From Nannobrachium achirus (Eukaryota > Chordata > Actinopteri > Myctophiformes > Myctophidae): 64,000 nucleotides of DNA. The position numbers and the translations under genes were made by a program. Positions 24,187 to 35,949 of this stretch are shown here, piece after piece (within the stretch, counting starts at the first letter, position 1; every line of letters starts with the position of its first letter). Under the pieces are notes generated by a model. The model was not told the DNA's origin. It searched no databases and saw nothing but the letters and a program-made list of their open reading frames with translations. The DNA is taken from the NCBI GenBank assembly GCA_963921795.1, contig OY997649.1, forward strand, positions 30,881,555-30,945,554. The letters run 5' to 3'.

Positions 24187-27100
24187 ATGAATCGCTCCTG
24201 TGTAGACTGCTGGAAAAGCATGATGGTTTTCCTCAACTTCATTTGCTGGGTGACTAAAGCCTATTTCATATGTTGTCGTAAAAACATGGTTCTAAGAAGA
24301 GTGGATTACTTGTACAGACAGTATAGGATTAGTCATTACATTTTGAGGTTTATTTAGGACAGTGGTTCTCAAACTTGTTAGGCCGTGACCCCCAAAATAA
24401 ACATATTTGAACTGGGTACCCCCACCCTGACAAGCACTTGGAATTGTAGGTATTTTGCGTTACTCGGTTCCATAGATAAATATTGTGAAAATAGCCGAAC
24501 TACAAGCTCACAACGCTACGGCTTGTGAGCTTGGCTATTTTCACAATGCCTCTTTCTTACTTAATATTTGCCAGTTTGGTATTTAAAAGGTAACGAAAGT
24601 CCTCAAATTGTCACTTTATAAATATGTAGATATGTAGAACACACAGTATACTTATACTGTGTGTTGGTTTGTTTACCATTGAGTGAGAAGGAAAAAAATG
24701 ACATAAGTTAATCATCTGGAGATCCCACAAAATAATATGGGGACCCTAAAACTTGGGGTGAAAACTTGCCATAACATGCCATGTGATGGATGTTCTCTCT
24801 TACTCTCCTGTATGTGGTAGCTGTGTGGTGCATTTGTAGTGGCGTTTGGAGAGTTCCAGATGATACACTCTAGATATGCCTCTCTGATCACCACCTTCTG
24901 GCCCATCTACCCGGCCAACACCCTGGTGGTGACAGGGACCATCGTCACCTGTGTCTGTTACCTGGGAGTCCTGGGAGCACTGAAGGAGAACCGCTGCATG
25001 CTCATCACGGTACGTTTATTGAACTCACTCAAAGTATCTAACATAGAAAAATACATCTAATTAAAAAGGGGTTTCCACACTCAAAATAGCCTTAGGAGAC
25101 GTATAATTAATTGTTGAAATATTTACATTTCAAATGTCTCCTTAAAGTGGCGTATTGGCCCCAGGCTCAAAGTTTTTTGGGCCCTCTATCCAATATACAG
25201 GTTACTTACCGCCCCCAAAATTAAAAAGCAAGCTGTATTTTTGTTGTGTATTGTGTTGGTTATATAATTTATGTGCTGTCATCATCAGTATCATGTCAGT
25301 ATCATGATGTCTGTATCATGTTCAGTATTATGGTCAGTATCATGGTCAGTATCATATTAGTATCATGGTCAGTAGCAGGGTCAGTATCATGTTAGTATCA
25401 TGGTCAGTATCATGTTAGTATCATGGTCAGTATCATGGTCAGTATCATGTTATTATCATGGTCAGTATCATGTCAGTATCATGGTCAGTATCATGTTAGT
25501 ATCATGTTAGTATCATGGTCAGTATCATGGTCAGTATCATGTTATTATCATGGTCAGTATCATGTTAGTATCATGGTCAGTATCATGTTAGTATCATGGT
25601 CAGTATCATGTTAGTATCATGTTAGTATCATGGTCAGTATCAGGGTCAGTATCATGTTATTATCATGTTAGTATCATGGTCAGTATCAGGGTCAGTATCA
25701 TGGTTAGTATCATGATGTCAGTATCATGATAATGAATAATAATGAATTGCATTTTTATAGCGCTTTTCCAAGTGCTCAAAGCGCTTTACAATGGTTCATT
25801 CATTCATACATTGGGAATGTCTGGTATGTCTGTATCATGTCAGTATCATGGTCAGTATCATGGTCGGTATCATGGTCAGTATCATGGTCTGTATCATGGT
25901 CAGTATCATGGTCGGGATAATGGTCAGTATCATGTCAGTATCATGGTCAGTATCATGGTCAGTATAATGTCAGTATCATGGTCAGTATGTATCATGTCAG
26001 TATCATGGTCAGTATCATGTCAGTATCATGGTCAGTATGTATCATGTCAGTATCATGGTCAGTATCATGTCAGTATCATGGTCAGTATGTATCATGTCAG
26101 TATCATGGTCAGTATCATGTCAGTATCATGGTCAGTATGTATCATGTCAGTATCATGGTCAGTATCATGTCAGTATCATGGTCAGTATCATGTCAGTATC
26201 ACCCCCCCCCCCTCCAGAGCACCTCAGCCACCCCCTTTAAAATGTAATGCTTCCACCCCCCCCCCCCCCCCCCCCCCCCCCAATCTTCTCTTGGGGGTCT
26301 CTACCACGCCAGAAAAACACTAATGTAGACAGAGCAAATTGAACACTAAGGAACAAACATAATTTATTCTGGCCTGCTTACGTGCATAGTAGACAGCATA
26401 CTAGACAGAGATACATGCCAGATGGGTGGGGAACTGGGGATGTACAGTATTTGCACCAAATAAATCTCCTGTGATTAACATCTTGTGGAGTTAATCGCAA
26501 CAAAGCCAATTTAAAACCAAGGGTCCCAGCTGGGGCTTATCCCTAACCCACTGCCTTCTTGTTTACAGTACCAGGTTTTTTATCACACTTTGTCTTTGTG
26601 TTATATTTCCCTATTATGTAAAAACACCTTGCTTTAATATGTAGGACGTAGACTACAGCATGATATGAAAGGTGCTATAAATTAAAGTTTATTAGTAAGT
26701 AAATTTTTTATGCATAGTACATTTCACACACAAAGATAGTTTGATAAGGTTGATAAGGCATTTAAAAGCATACAAAATGTTGCTTCTTGGTGGGACAAAC
26801 CATATCACAATTATAGTAATTGGTAACCCAATTAACTCATAGCTGGCTAACTGGCCCATGAGTTATTACTTACACAATACTATAATAATCATCAAGGAAT
26901 GAAAACAACTTCAGCTGATTCCCAGTGCCAATTCATTTACAGATTATCAAATAAGACAAATCAAAATACAAACATTATGAACAAACACCTGTTTTGGCCC
27001 CTTCCAATCAACATGAATGCCAGCACTGAAGAGGAGAGACAGGTGGCCAACACATAAATAAACATTTAGTCCTTGTGTGTTAATTGTCACTTAAAAATGT

Positions 27101-29354
27101 CATGTAGGCTACAAATAGAGGAAACATGCAACACATTGCAATTAGTCATTCTCAGCTGATGGTGTGTGTGCAAGGTCCTTAATTGTGTGAGTGTGTGCAT
27201 GTGTGTAAAGGGCATATCTGCCTTGTGTCAAAAACATTGATCCAGATCTGTTCAGTTACAACAGTATATTTGCCAAAAATGCCAGAACATCCATTCGTGT
27301 GCATAACGTGTATGATTTGTGTGATTACAGTTCTTTGTGCTGTTATTCCTTCTGATGCTAGTGGAGTTGGCCATGGGCTGTGTATTCCTGGTGTATGACA
27401 GAGAGGTACAGCATATATCACAGATCTATGCATTTATGTTTCTTTTATATTTATCAAAACATAATGATTGAAAAACCCAAAGTATCACCAAACAGTGAGT
27501 GTTAAGTGTACAATGCTAAAAATACATTTAGTAAATATGTTTTCTTTTTTTTTTCAAAGTGCCAGTGAAAAGTATTATAGAAAACATGAGCTACATAGCT
27601 AACAACACAATACCCATCTGTAAATAATACATACATTTTATTATCTTGTTTATTATTGTGATGTTTTATCTGCTTATTGTAAATCGCTTTGGATTAAAAG
27701 CGTCTGCTAAATGCCTAAACTGTAAACTGTATTGTATTAGTGAGCATGTCATGAACATGAAACAGTACAGCAGTTTGGTGCCCCCTATTGGTTAACTTTT
27801 GCCTTCTATACCATGCAGTATAGTACACATTGATATGCAATTTAAAAAGGTAAAAGATTTGTTTATTTTTGCAAATTCTACACACTAGATTAAAAGTGTG
27901 GTGAGTACCCTGTTTTCAGTTCAATATTCTAATATTGTAATGATTTTTTAATTGGGCAGTTGTATTGATGAATGCCTTTGCACTTGTGTGGTACAGCTTG
28001 ACACATTCTTTGAGAAAGATCTGACGCGGAGCTTGGAGACCTACAAGCAGTCCACTCCAGATGGCAACATGACCATCAAAGAAGATTTTGATGCCGTTCA
28101 ATTCTTTGTAAGTCTTCTGCAAGACTACCCCAGGCAGGGGTCATCAATGTGTCCACACATAGACAAAATATGTCCTTGGCAAGACATGGCCTTGTCCGTA
28201 AAACATTATAGTTATGTCATTTTGATCATAAGATCCAATGCTGAATGTCAGCCTCCAGGTTTTCTTCTGAATATTTATTACACCGATCTACTCTGATACT
28301 ATATGGCACATTAGGAGTCCACAAGAGCAGTGGTTCTCAACCTGTGGGTCGGGACAGGGGGTCCCCAAATTATTTTGGGGGGGGTCCCTAGATGATTAAC
28401 TTAACGTGCAATGTTGTTTTTCACTCAACAGTAAACAAAACAACATAAAGTTTAAGTGTATAGAATGTATCTGCACATTTCTAAAATGACAATTTAAGGA
28501 CTTTTTAATACCTATAAAATGTCAAATTAAACATTGGCCAAATTGTAAAATATTAGAGACAGAAATGGTGAAAATAGCTGATCTACATGCGTGAGCATGT
28601 AGATCAGCTATTTTCACAATAGAACTGTGTTATACAAAATGTAATGCCTCAACTCTTAGTGTTCGTCAGTTAAAATATGATTATTTTGGGGGTCGCGGCC
28701 TGAAAAGGTTGAGGAGCACTGCACTAGGGCAGTGGATTTTCAAGGACACCCATAACTGCACAAATGGAACCAAATGGACTCGTACAAACCTGTAGGTCTG
28801 CATGTAAGGTCATTTAAGGCTATAGCTCTTCATGTGTTTCTGGTAATATTATTGTCCACTCATTTGTATGAGATTTGACAAAATATCCACCACAAGCCAG
28901 CATGGCGATGACCCCTGAGACTTTTTAGCTTAAAGTGCACTCTGGTCTGTTAATGTTACCGCTACTACTTATTTTTCTTCTTATGGCTGTTGTTTATTTA
29001 TCCACACAATGTAGCTGACCCTGCATTCCTGTTCAATGTGTGGGTTTCCTCAGGGTCATGGGGAGTTTTTCAATATTGTTGTACACTATTACAGTTTAGT
29101 TGAATCACTTTTGTCATATTTACAGTTTCAGTGCTGTGGAGTCCATGGTCCGTCTGACTGGGACGGGAAGGTCCCGTTATCCTGCTGTACCGAAGACCCA
29201 TGTGTACTTTTAAACCACACCAACTGGCAAGAGGTACCTTATATAAGTATAACCTAAGTTGTGTTTTTAGGCAAGGAAATGCCGTTTTATTAATACTAGA
29301 CCTTACCCGTTCGAAGATATGTGCTCCAAAATATGTCAAACGCACCCGGTGAAA

Positions 29355-29394
<40 letters not shown>

Positions 29395-30910
29395 TTCCTA
29401 ACTGTGAGAGAAAGGGGTGTGTGTGTGTGTGGGGCTACAGATCCCATGGCCTGGAGGAACGGACCGTAACCCTGGCAACAGACAGCAGAGTTCAACAGAA
29501 GTGGTTAAGAAAACGCTAAAAAAACTGCTTTAATTTGGGAGAAATGAAATTCGGGCTCCGTCAGTGTTGGTATAATGCTAATGGCCAATACCATGTGAAC
29601 TTTGGGATCAGTTGCTGAAGCGAGTGAATAGATAAACGTAGATAAGCGTGAGCGTTAGAGCGTTAGAGCGTGAGTGAGTTGAGCGTTAGAGCGTTAGAGC
29701 GTGAGTTTGCTCCTTTATTAGTAGGATAGGACAATTCCACAACAAGGATATTCAGTGCTTTTCACAAAACGGTATTCTGAATTAACTGCAGCTGAGACCT
29801 GTAAAGACACCACAACAGTAGTTGAGTCCACTGAAGATGAATGCATGGACATGTTTGTCCAAATGCTGACAAGACACGTCCTTTATTCCTTGATATATTC
29901 TTAAGATGGGTGCCCGGGTGGCGCAGGGGTAAAATACCTGCCTAGTGCCTACCCTCGCAGAGTCTAGAGCAGGGGCCTTCAATAGGGGGTCCGGGACCCT
30001 TAGGGGGTCCTTCAAATCTTTGTTTGATAGAAACTTTTTTTCTTCTTTTTTAACCACTTGAACCCTAACCCTAGCTTGTAGATCGGCTATTTTTGGCAAA
30101 GAGGTTTGGTGTAGAGGGGGAAAAAGAGCACACTAAGTACAGAGTGAAAGGTCAAGTTTATTAAGTATTGATGGTTCAAGTGGTTACATCTGATAACACA
30201 AATTGACATGATGAATCCAAAAAACACTGAAGATTGTGCTGTCAAACGATAAAACTATATGGTCCCTGCTTCATCTCGCTCTCAACTAAGGGGTCCTTGG
30301 CCTGAAAACGTTGAAGACCCCTGGTCTAGGGGTTCGAATCCACTGCACTGCACCATGCACCCAGCTTGCCTGGGTAGGGAAGCTGAGTGGGCATGCAGGG
30401 TGATATTTGTCACTGCATGTACTCCTATAGGCTAGGCGGGAGGTGTAACACTCTTTCACTGGCAGGTGAGCCAGTAGGCAGTCACAAGCAGTGAAAGGAA
30501 TTCATTTGGTGTAATGACTCAATTGTGGAGTACAAGGGGTACAAAATAAATAAGTAAATACATGCATGGTTAGTACAGTACAGTACATACTGTACTTACA
30601 TAAATATTTATTTACCATTTGAAGAGTTATTTCTTTTGTTTCAGGGATGTCATCTAAAACTCAGGAACTGGTTTGCCAGAAACTTCCTTAGCACCGGTGC
30701 AGGCGTTGTCTCTCTGTTTATCCTGCAGGTACAGTGAATACACCCCTTTCTTTGCTTTAGAACTCATTTGCAGACATTTGTTGTTAGTTCTATTATATAT
30801 TTGATAAATGTCATCTTTGTCTTTATTCACAGTTCATTTGTATGTGCTTCACCGTCCCCGTGTTTTGCCACTTTACTCGAAATGGACTTGGCTACCTCTC
30901 ACATCTCTGA
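24187..30910 (+). CDS. CD53-like tetraspanin with six-cysteine large loop, 7 coding exons
   Basis: Exons 24187-24249, 24821-25009, 27331-27405, 27997-28107, 29126-29233, 30645-30728, 30833-30910, all phase 0, give 235 aa. Residues 1-30 form TM1 with juxtamembrane cysteines (MNRSCVDCWK) suited to palmitoylation. TM2 ends LGALKENRC, TM3 is FFVLLFLLMLVELAMG, and the large loop (about 108-198) contains FQCCG, PLSCC, DPC and EGC, i.e. six cysteines. TM4 ends CHFTRNGLGYL. The LKENRC-FF and VYDRE blocks resemble mammalian CD53. Loop sequons NMT and NHT are visible. Tetraspanins organise membrane microdomains; CD53 is leukocyte-specific, so immune-cell expression is inferred. Mammalian CD53 has four loop cysteines, so this is a divergent paralogue. 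A CATAG acceptor at about 24153 implies an upstream non-coding exon. Confidence 0.88.
24359..24753. mobile_element. hAT/Charlie-like MITE with hairpin, in tetraspanin-1 intron 1
   Basis: Starts ACAGTGGTTCTCAAACTTG, the Charlie-type terminal sequence, and continues GTGACCCCCAAAATAAACAT. It holds a near-perfect hairpin (24483-24546). The right terminus is degraded (ACCCTAAAACTTGGGG). Confidence 0.65.
24483..24546. repeat. Hairpin core copy (near-perfect)
   Basis: TTGTGAAAATAGCC and CAAGCTCACAACG pair with CTTGTGAGCTTG and GGCTATTTTCACAA. The arms extend to the outermost bases. Confidence 0.85.
25285..25725. repeat. 12-bp satellite, block 1
   Basis: Tandem CAGTATCATGGT units with G-to-T variants (TTAGTATCATG). 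Because the period is a multiple of three it stays open in several frames and mimics proteins rich in Ser-Val-Ser-Trp; these are not genes. Within tetraspanin-1 intron 2. Confidence 0.95.
25733..25837. mobile_element. Short dispersed repeat splitting the satellite
   Basis: AATGAATAATAATGAATTGC then TTATAGCGCTTTTCC and CAAAGCGCTTTACAATGG, a sequence widespread in teleost genomes. A related block lies at 60930-61140. It separates two blocks of the same satellite. Confidence 0.6.
25838..26202. repeat. 12-bp satellite, block 2, with 50-bp higher-order unit
   Basis: Same CAGTATCATGGT units. From 25981 the marker GTCAGTATGTATCATG recurs exactly every 50 bases (25981, 26031, 26081, 26131), a higher-order repeat. 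Confidence 0.9.
26203..26281. repeat. C-rich tract
   Basis: Two poly-C runs, about 10 and 25 bases long, near 26203 and 26257. Such runs are hard to assemble and length may be unreliable. Confidence 0.85.
26282..27330. other. Tetraspanin-1 intron 2, right part
   Basis: Unique AT-rich intron sequence after the satellite. I see no exon or recognisable element. Confidence 0.5.
28328..28721. mobile_element. hAT/Charlie-like MITE with perfect hairpin, in tetraspanin-1 intron 4
   Basis: Left end CAGTGGTTCTCAACCTG, right end AGGTTGAGGAGCACTG. The flanking eight bases CACAAGAG and CACTAGGG agree at six positions, an eroded target duplication. The hairpin at 28568-28617 sits inside. Confidence 0.75.
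28568..28617. repeat. Hairpin core copy (perfect)
   Basis: GTGAAAATAGCTGATCTACA with TGC, then GTGA, then GCA with TGTAGATCAGCTATTTTCAC. The arms match base for base over 23 positions with a 4-base loop. Confidence 0.9.
29295..29510. mobile_element. Fragment of the 'ACTAGCCCTTACCCG' repeat
   Basis: Starts ACTAGACCTTACCCGTTCGA, as at 21035 and 34113, then diverges into a GA microsatellite (29361-29390). Within tetraspanin-1 intron 5. Confidence 0.6.
29648..29704. repeat. GCGTTAGA minisatellite
   Basis: Two tandem copies of a block containing GCGTTAGAGCGTTAGAGCGT. Confidence 0.8.
29970..30323. mobile_element. hAT-like element inside the SINE, 354 bp
   Basis: Termini CAGGGGCCTTCAA and TTGAAGACCCCTG. 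Flanks GTCTAGAG (29962-29969) and GTCTAGGG (30324-30331) agree in seven of eight positions. It contains the right half of the hairpin core (30073-30095) with class D flank TTGGCAAAGAGGTTTGG. Confidence 0.8.
30073..30095. repeat. Half hairpin core
   Basis: AGCTTGTAGATCGGCTATTT only; the left arm is absent. Confidence 0.65.
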
Positions 30911-30991
30911 ATCTCCTCGAGTCAGCTCGGCTAATCTGTGGAGATGTGATACATTCTGGGGGAGACCTTTCCTTTTCTACTCAAAATGATA

Positions 30992-31446
30992 TTAAAGGAT
31001 TAGTTCACCCCCCAAATGACTTTTTTCTATTGATTAGTCACACCATGGAGACTTGAGTTCAATAATATGTTTTTGTATTCGTCGCATTCCTAAGACAAAA
31101 AATTTACCCCCATTGATTCGGGATGGTGACCCAAATGCATGGGCCTGGATGGGGACCCAAATAAGGCCCTGGATGGGGATCCAAATGCATTTGGGTCAGA
31201 ATCAATGGGGGTAAATTTAGGGTCAAGGGTCAAGTAAATTTACCCCCATTGAGTCTCACACCATCCAGGCCCATGCATTTGGGTCCCCATCCAGAATCAA
31301 TGGGGGTACATTTATTATAATACATTTTCTTTTTGTCTTAGGAATGCGACAAATAGCCTACATAAAAAAATATATTGAACTCAAGTCTCCATGGTGTGAC
31401 TAATCAATAGAAAAAAAGTCATTTTGGGGGTGAACTACTCCTTTAC
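30992..31446. mobile_element. TTAA-flanked MITE (about 455 bp) just after tetraspanin-1 stop
   Basis: TTAAAGGATTAGTTCACCCC on the left, GGTGAACTACTCCTTTAC on the right (last base of the right TTAA mutated). The long inverted arms include GTCACACCATGGAGACTTGA. It lies 80 bases after the stop codon, so probably in the 3' UTR. Confidence 0.75.
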
Positions 31447-31689
31447 TTTGTGTAACTATTTCATTTAAAGGTAAAATGTCATTAAATAACAATAATCTTG
31501 AAAGGACACAAACCATAATTCTGTCCTGCCCTTAATCTTTTTTTTTTTTTAATTATACCTGTGCTCTATTAATGCTCATGCCTATATACTGTATATAATT
31601 CTACTCAGTTTAACCACATCATGATTCATGCTTCACTGGACCAATACACTGCTGGATTCTCACACCGCCTCCTTTTACACCTGCAATCT

Positions 31690-32149
<460 letters not shown>

Positions 32150-32305
32150 GTACGTCTCATGTATGCTAGTAGTGTGTCTGCATCAATGCCATTATGCCGC
32201 TTGTCAAATATCTGTTCCTTTTGCTGTACTGGGCAAATGAAGTGACGAAGAGTCATATTGTAAATTGTTTCTTAAATATTATATGATATTATATGAATTG
32301 TTTTA

Positions 32306-32311
32306 AATAAA
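32306..32311 (+). terminator. Candidate polyadenylation signal for tetraspanin-1
   Basis: AATAAA within TTTTAAATAAACACAT. It is the first canonical hexamer I noticed after the stop at 30910 outside a transposon. Confidence 0.3.
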
Positions 32312-32599
32312 CACATGCAACAGGTTTGCTCTCATTACTTTGTTTCCCTGCTTGACTATCGTGTCCTGCAATAGGATAGTGGTCAGTGGAAAGTCCATCC
32401 CACTGTTCACACCCCAGTCAGAAAGGCAGAATCTGGTATTTTCTGTTGTGTTTAAAAAGCACTGACTGAAAGTACCTCCTGTTTAAGGAGATCCCCTATA
32501 CGTAATTTCTCTCACCACAATCTTTGTGTACTTCTCCATTATTTGAACCTCTGTGGTTACTTTTTTTTGTTGCTTTTTTTTCTCTTCTCTATAGAGCTG

Positions 32600-33280
32600 A
32601 CCTTGAAATTCGTATTGTGATCGACATAAATCTGTCCAATTTTCCATATACTGATTGGCTAAGATTGGCTTCCAACGTTTTGGTTTGGTCCCTTTTGAAC
32701 AAAATGCCGAAGCATGAACACAGCATGCAATCTTGGTGAAATCTTGCACGCATTCCCACTAGGCCAGAAATGACACTTAACATTTTCAAATCAGCCTCAT
32801 GGTGGTGCTATAAGCCTTTTATAGCGCCACCAGAAGGCCAACTTACTCTTCAGATTTTATCCAATAATCACACAAATCAGTACACAGTATCTCTATAGTC
32901 ATGTGATCAAGATGGATCTGTCCAATATTTCATATTCCATCCTATTTGGCTAACATTGGCTTCCAAAGTTTGCGGGATTGGTCAATTTTGAACAAAATGC
33001 CTCAAAATCATGAATGCAGCTTGTGATTGATGCGAAATTCTGCACCACATTCCCACTAGATCAAGGAGCAAATCCCACACTTTTCACATTGGCTTGTTAT
33101 AGCGCCACCAGCAGGTCGACCTTTGCCATACTCACTTTTGGACAAAATGCCTCAAATCATGCATGCAGCGAAAGGATGAAGAAGACATGGCACCCTTTTC
33201 ACTTTGGCCTATCATAGCGCCACCAGGAGGCAACAATAACATACTGGCGGAGACCTGTGCTCGGGAGAGCACTGCTTCTA
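32600..33280. mobile_element. Dispersed repeat of the 'GCGCCACCA' family
   Basis: TATAGCGCCACCAG recurs at about 32820, 33097 and 33214 in similar sub-blocks with GATTGGCTAAGATTGGCTTC. The right end has hairpin GTGCTCGGGAGAGCAC (33257-33272) followed by TGCTTCTA. The same end closes the insert at 34393-34808. Confidence 0.65.
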
Positions 33281-34112
33281 TTTTACAGTGTAGAATATGA
33301 TGTTTGAACTGAAGCTTGTTCTGTGATTGCATTTGTTGGAAGTCACTCTGACATATAGAGATGGGAGAATATAAGATATCACACTCATGATAATTTTATA
33401 ATCTATTCTAAAAAAAAAAAAAGTGTCCACCAGGCCAAAGGCCAGGACCGTCCTTGTGTGTTTGTGCGTGTACATGTTTCTTTGTGAGTCTGCGGCTAAT
33501 TTTGCAAACTACAACGTTGATCAGCATGAAATGTCTTAGGCTACACTACCAGGCAGTAGGCCAAATAAGTCAATCCCAGAATGTCTTTCAAATCTGCGTC
33601 ATAGTGTGCACTGGTGCTATAACGGCCCCCTTTGTTTCACTTTCAGCCTATCTGGCCTATATCAGTCCATGATGAAATAACTCACATACAATGTCCATTT
33701 GCCTATTCTGCATTTTCTTTTCTCTTCAAACACCCAAATTGGAATCACATATTGCAGGGCCTAAACAACACAAGTACAACTCCAAAACCACACTCACTTG
33801 ACCAGAGAGGCTCTACAAATGTCAAATGTTGAACCGGATATCATACTGTAGCAACACTATTTTTTCCCACGGACACCTCAGTTTTCAGTGGCTGGTAACC
33901 CAGAACTTGCGTCAGGGCAACCACACTTTTTGAATTACTTTCAGAGACTGACTCAGCTGGTTGCCATACTTTTACCACACTGGGGTAAAAGTTTCCAGAC
34001 AAAATAAATAAGAGAGCCTAAAAAAGGATTTTATGTGCTGGTGTTTTTTGTTCCACTGCCACACTTTGGTTGCCTGTTTTAAACTACAAACAAATACTGT
34101 AAATTTGGACAT

Positions 34113-34321
34113 ACTAGCCCTTACCCGTTCAAAGATATGAGCTCCAAAATGATGTGCAGTGTGTGGGTTATGGGATGTGCACTGTGCATACAGTATATGA
34201 GGGATGGAAAGTAACTTTAACTGGTGCTTGCATGATGTAGGAGCATCAATGTAAGAAACCCGTTTCGTTTAATGGCTACAGAGATACTGTCCCCCAACCC
34301 CCCCCCCCCCCCCCGCCCACC

Positions 34322-34375
<54 letters not shown>

Positions 34376-35075
34376 CACACACAGAGCTGGTTGTCTCCAC
34401 CAGCCGAAGGCTGAGGGAGAGTATGTTTTCCCCTCCGTCCGTCCGTCCGTCCGTGCGTCCGTGCGTCCGTCCTCGCAGTTTGTGAACAGCTAATCTCAGT
34501 CACCGTTGGCCCGATCGCTGCCAAACTGAGCACACACACTCCCTGGATGCCAATCTAGAACCTCTGCCCCACATTTTTCAAATCAGCCTCATGGTGGCGC
34601 TATAACAGGCCGATTTGTGTGGCCTGGTTGTTACCAGCTAATCTCCGGCGCCGTTGGCCCGATCGCTGCCAAACTGAGCACACACACTCCCTGGATGCTA
34701 ATTCAGAACCTCTGCCCCACATTTTTTAAATCAGCCTCATGGTGGCGCTATAACAGGCCGATTTGTGTGGCCTGGTGGAGACCTGTGCTCGGAAGAGCAC
34801 TGCTTCTAGTTAAACATGTTGCCCCATGCTAGATGCAGAATAGATGTGCCTCATGCTAGATGCAGAATAGATAGTAGTTACACCATAAAAATGCTAATAT
34901 ACAGCATACGATTTGTGAAAGTGACAAACGGGCTTCACAGTTATGTCAGGTGTGTTCATATGCTAATGGTGATGCGATTTCAGATCAATTGCTCCAGCCA
35001 CTGAGGAGAAACGCTGTGACAGACACTCACTCAGACACTCACTCAGACACTCACTCAGACATTCGCAAAATTATA
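34113..35075. mobile_element. Dispersed repeat 'ACTAGCCCTTACCCG', copy 2
   Basis: Collinear with 21035-21684 on both sides of an extra 416-base block. Same start, same CA run position (34321-34382), same end CATTCGCAAAATTATAG. Confidence 0.8.
34393..34808. mobile_element. Insertion nested in copy 2 ('GCGCCACCA' family)
   Basis: Copy 1 reads CTGGTTAAAC where copy 2 reads CTGGTT, this block, then GTTAAAC, so the insert borders are exact and leave a GTT repeat. It starts GTCTCCACCAGCCGAAGG, has CCGT tandem units, two copies of a 150-base unit with CCTCATGGTGGCGCTATAAC, and ends with hairpin GTGCTCGGAAGAGCAC then TGCTTCTA. Confidence 0.8.
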
Positions 35076-35319
35076 GTATAGATGGGGCCACTGCCGTTTG
35101 CCGCTTATGTTCCCAGTCTGGTTCTGTGCAAATTTAATTGACACAAAATAATGATCAGCATGTTTTCATCTGTTATCCTGCCTTTACACAATGCCATCAA
35201 CATGCACCACACATGTACAATGATGGAGAGGAGTAGGGTTTGGTTCCTGGCAGAGATTTGAGCTCCACTGAGCACCCCTTTGTAGTATTTTTATTCTATT
35301 TTTGAGCGGTGGTCACAAC

Positions 35320-35940
35320 GCTCCTATACGTGGCCGTGTGTGTGGGTCTCCGTCCGTCCGTCCGTGTCTGTATGTAGCCTAAACTTCGGCGCGTAACTAG
35401 TGCCGCACCATTTACGCCACTCGCGCAATATATACATCAAAATGTGCGGCTCGGCCGGGAATGGTGTGCTATTACCTTTCGTTCCGATCCGCCTTACCAT
35501 GCCGACGTAATCGGCAAAAAACGACGCTTAATTGTCCCCATTGACTTATAATGGGACAATGCAAGAAATCACTTTCAAGTATTTTTCTCTCGTAAACCAT
35601 AGGAGCTACAGTTTCAAACCTCGGAGAGGAGATTCATAATGATTTTAAGAATGAATCCAAAAATAATTACATCACTCGGCCTCATGGTGGCGCTATAACG
35701 GCCCACTTTGCGTTTTGCCCCGTAACTCTTGAACCGTAGATCGGAAAATTAATATTCTTTTTTCCCTGGATTCCTTGGGTCAAGACGCATCTCCCCATAT
35801 AGGCCACGCCCATTTGCGCCAGGATAGATTTTCCGCCATCTTGAATCTTCTCCAAAACACACTTTTTGCTCCTTTTCCTACATATTTTCTTCAAATGTCA
35901 CAAAAATCGGTACACATGATCTATGAGGTGGGTAAACCAC
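35320..35940. mobile_element. Dispersed repeat related to the 'GCGCCACCA' family
   Basis: A CCGTCCGTCCGTCCGTG run is followed by GCCGCACCATTTACGCC and GCCTCATGGTGGCGCTATAA (35676). The borders are uncertain. No protein is encoded. Confidence 0.5.
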
Positions 35941-35949
35941 CGCTCAGTT

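Larger units (their letters stand above)
29909..30555. mobile_element. tRNA-derived SINE, split by a hAT-like element
   Basis: The head shows RNA polymerase III promoter boxes: A-box-like GTGGCGCAGGGGTAAAATAC and B box GGTTCGAATCC. The two boxes are separated by an insertion (29970-30323). Removing it restores the normal tRNA-like spacing. The tail runs through CACTCTTTCACTGGCAGG to an A-rich end. Confidence 0.8.

Noticed and set aside
25423..26323. Open frames of up to 193 codons rich in Ser-Val-Ser-Trp or Tyr-His-Gly-Gln
   Set aside because: They are produced by the 12-bp satellite, whose period is a multiple of three; no splice context or protein family.
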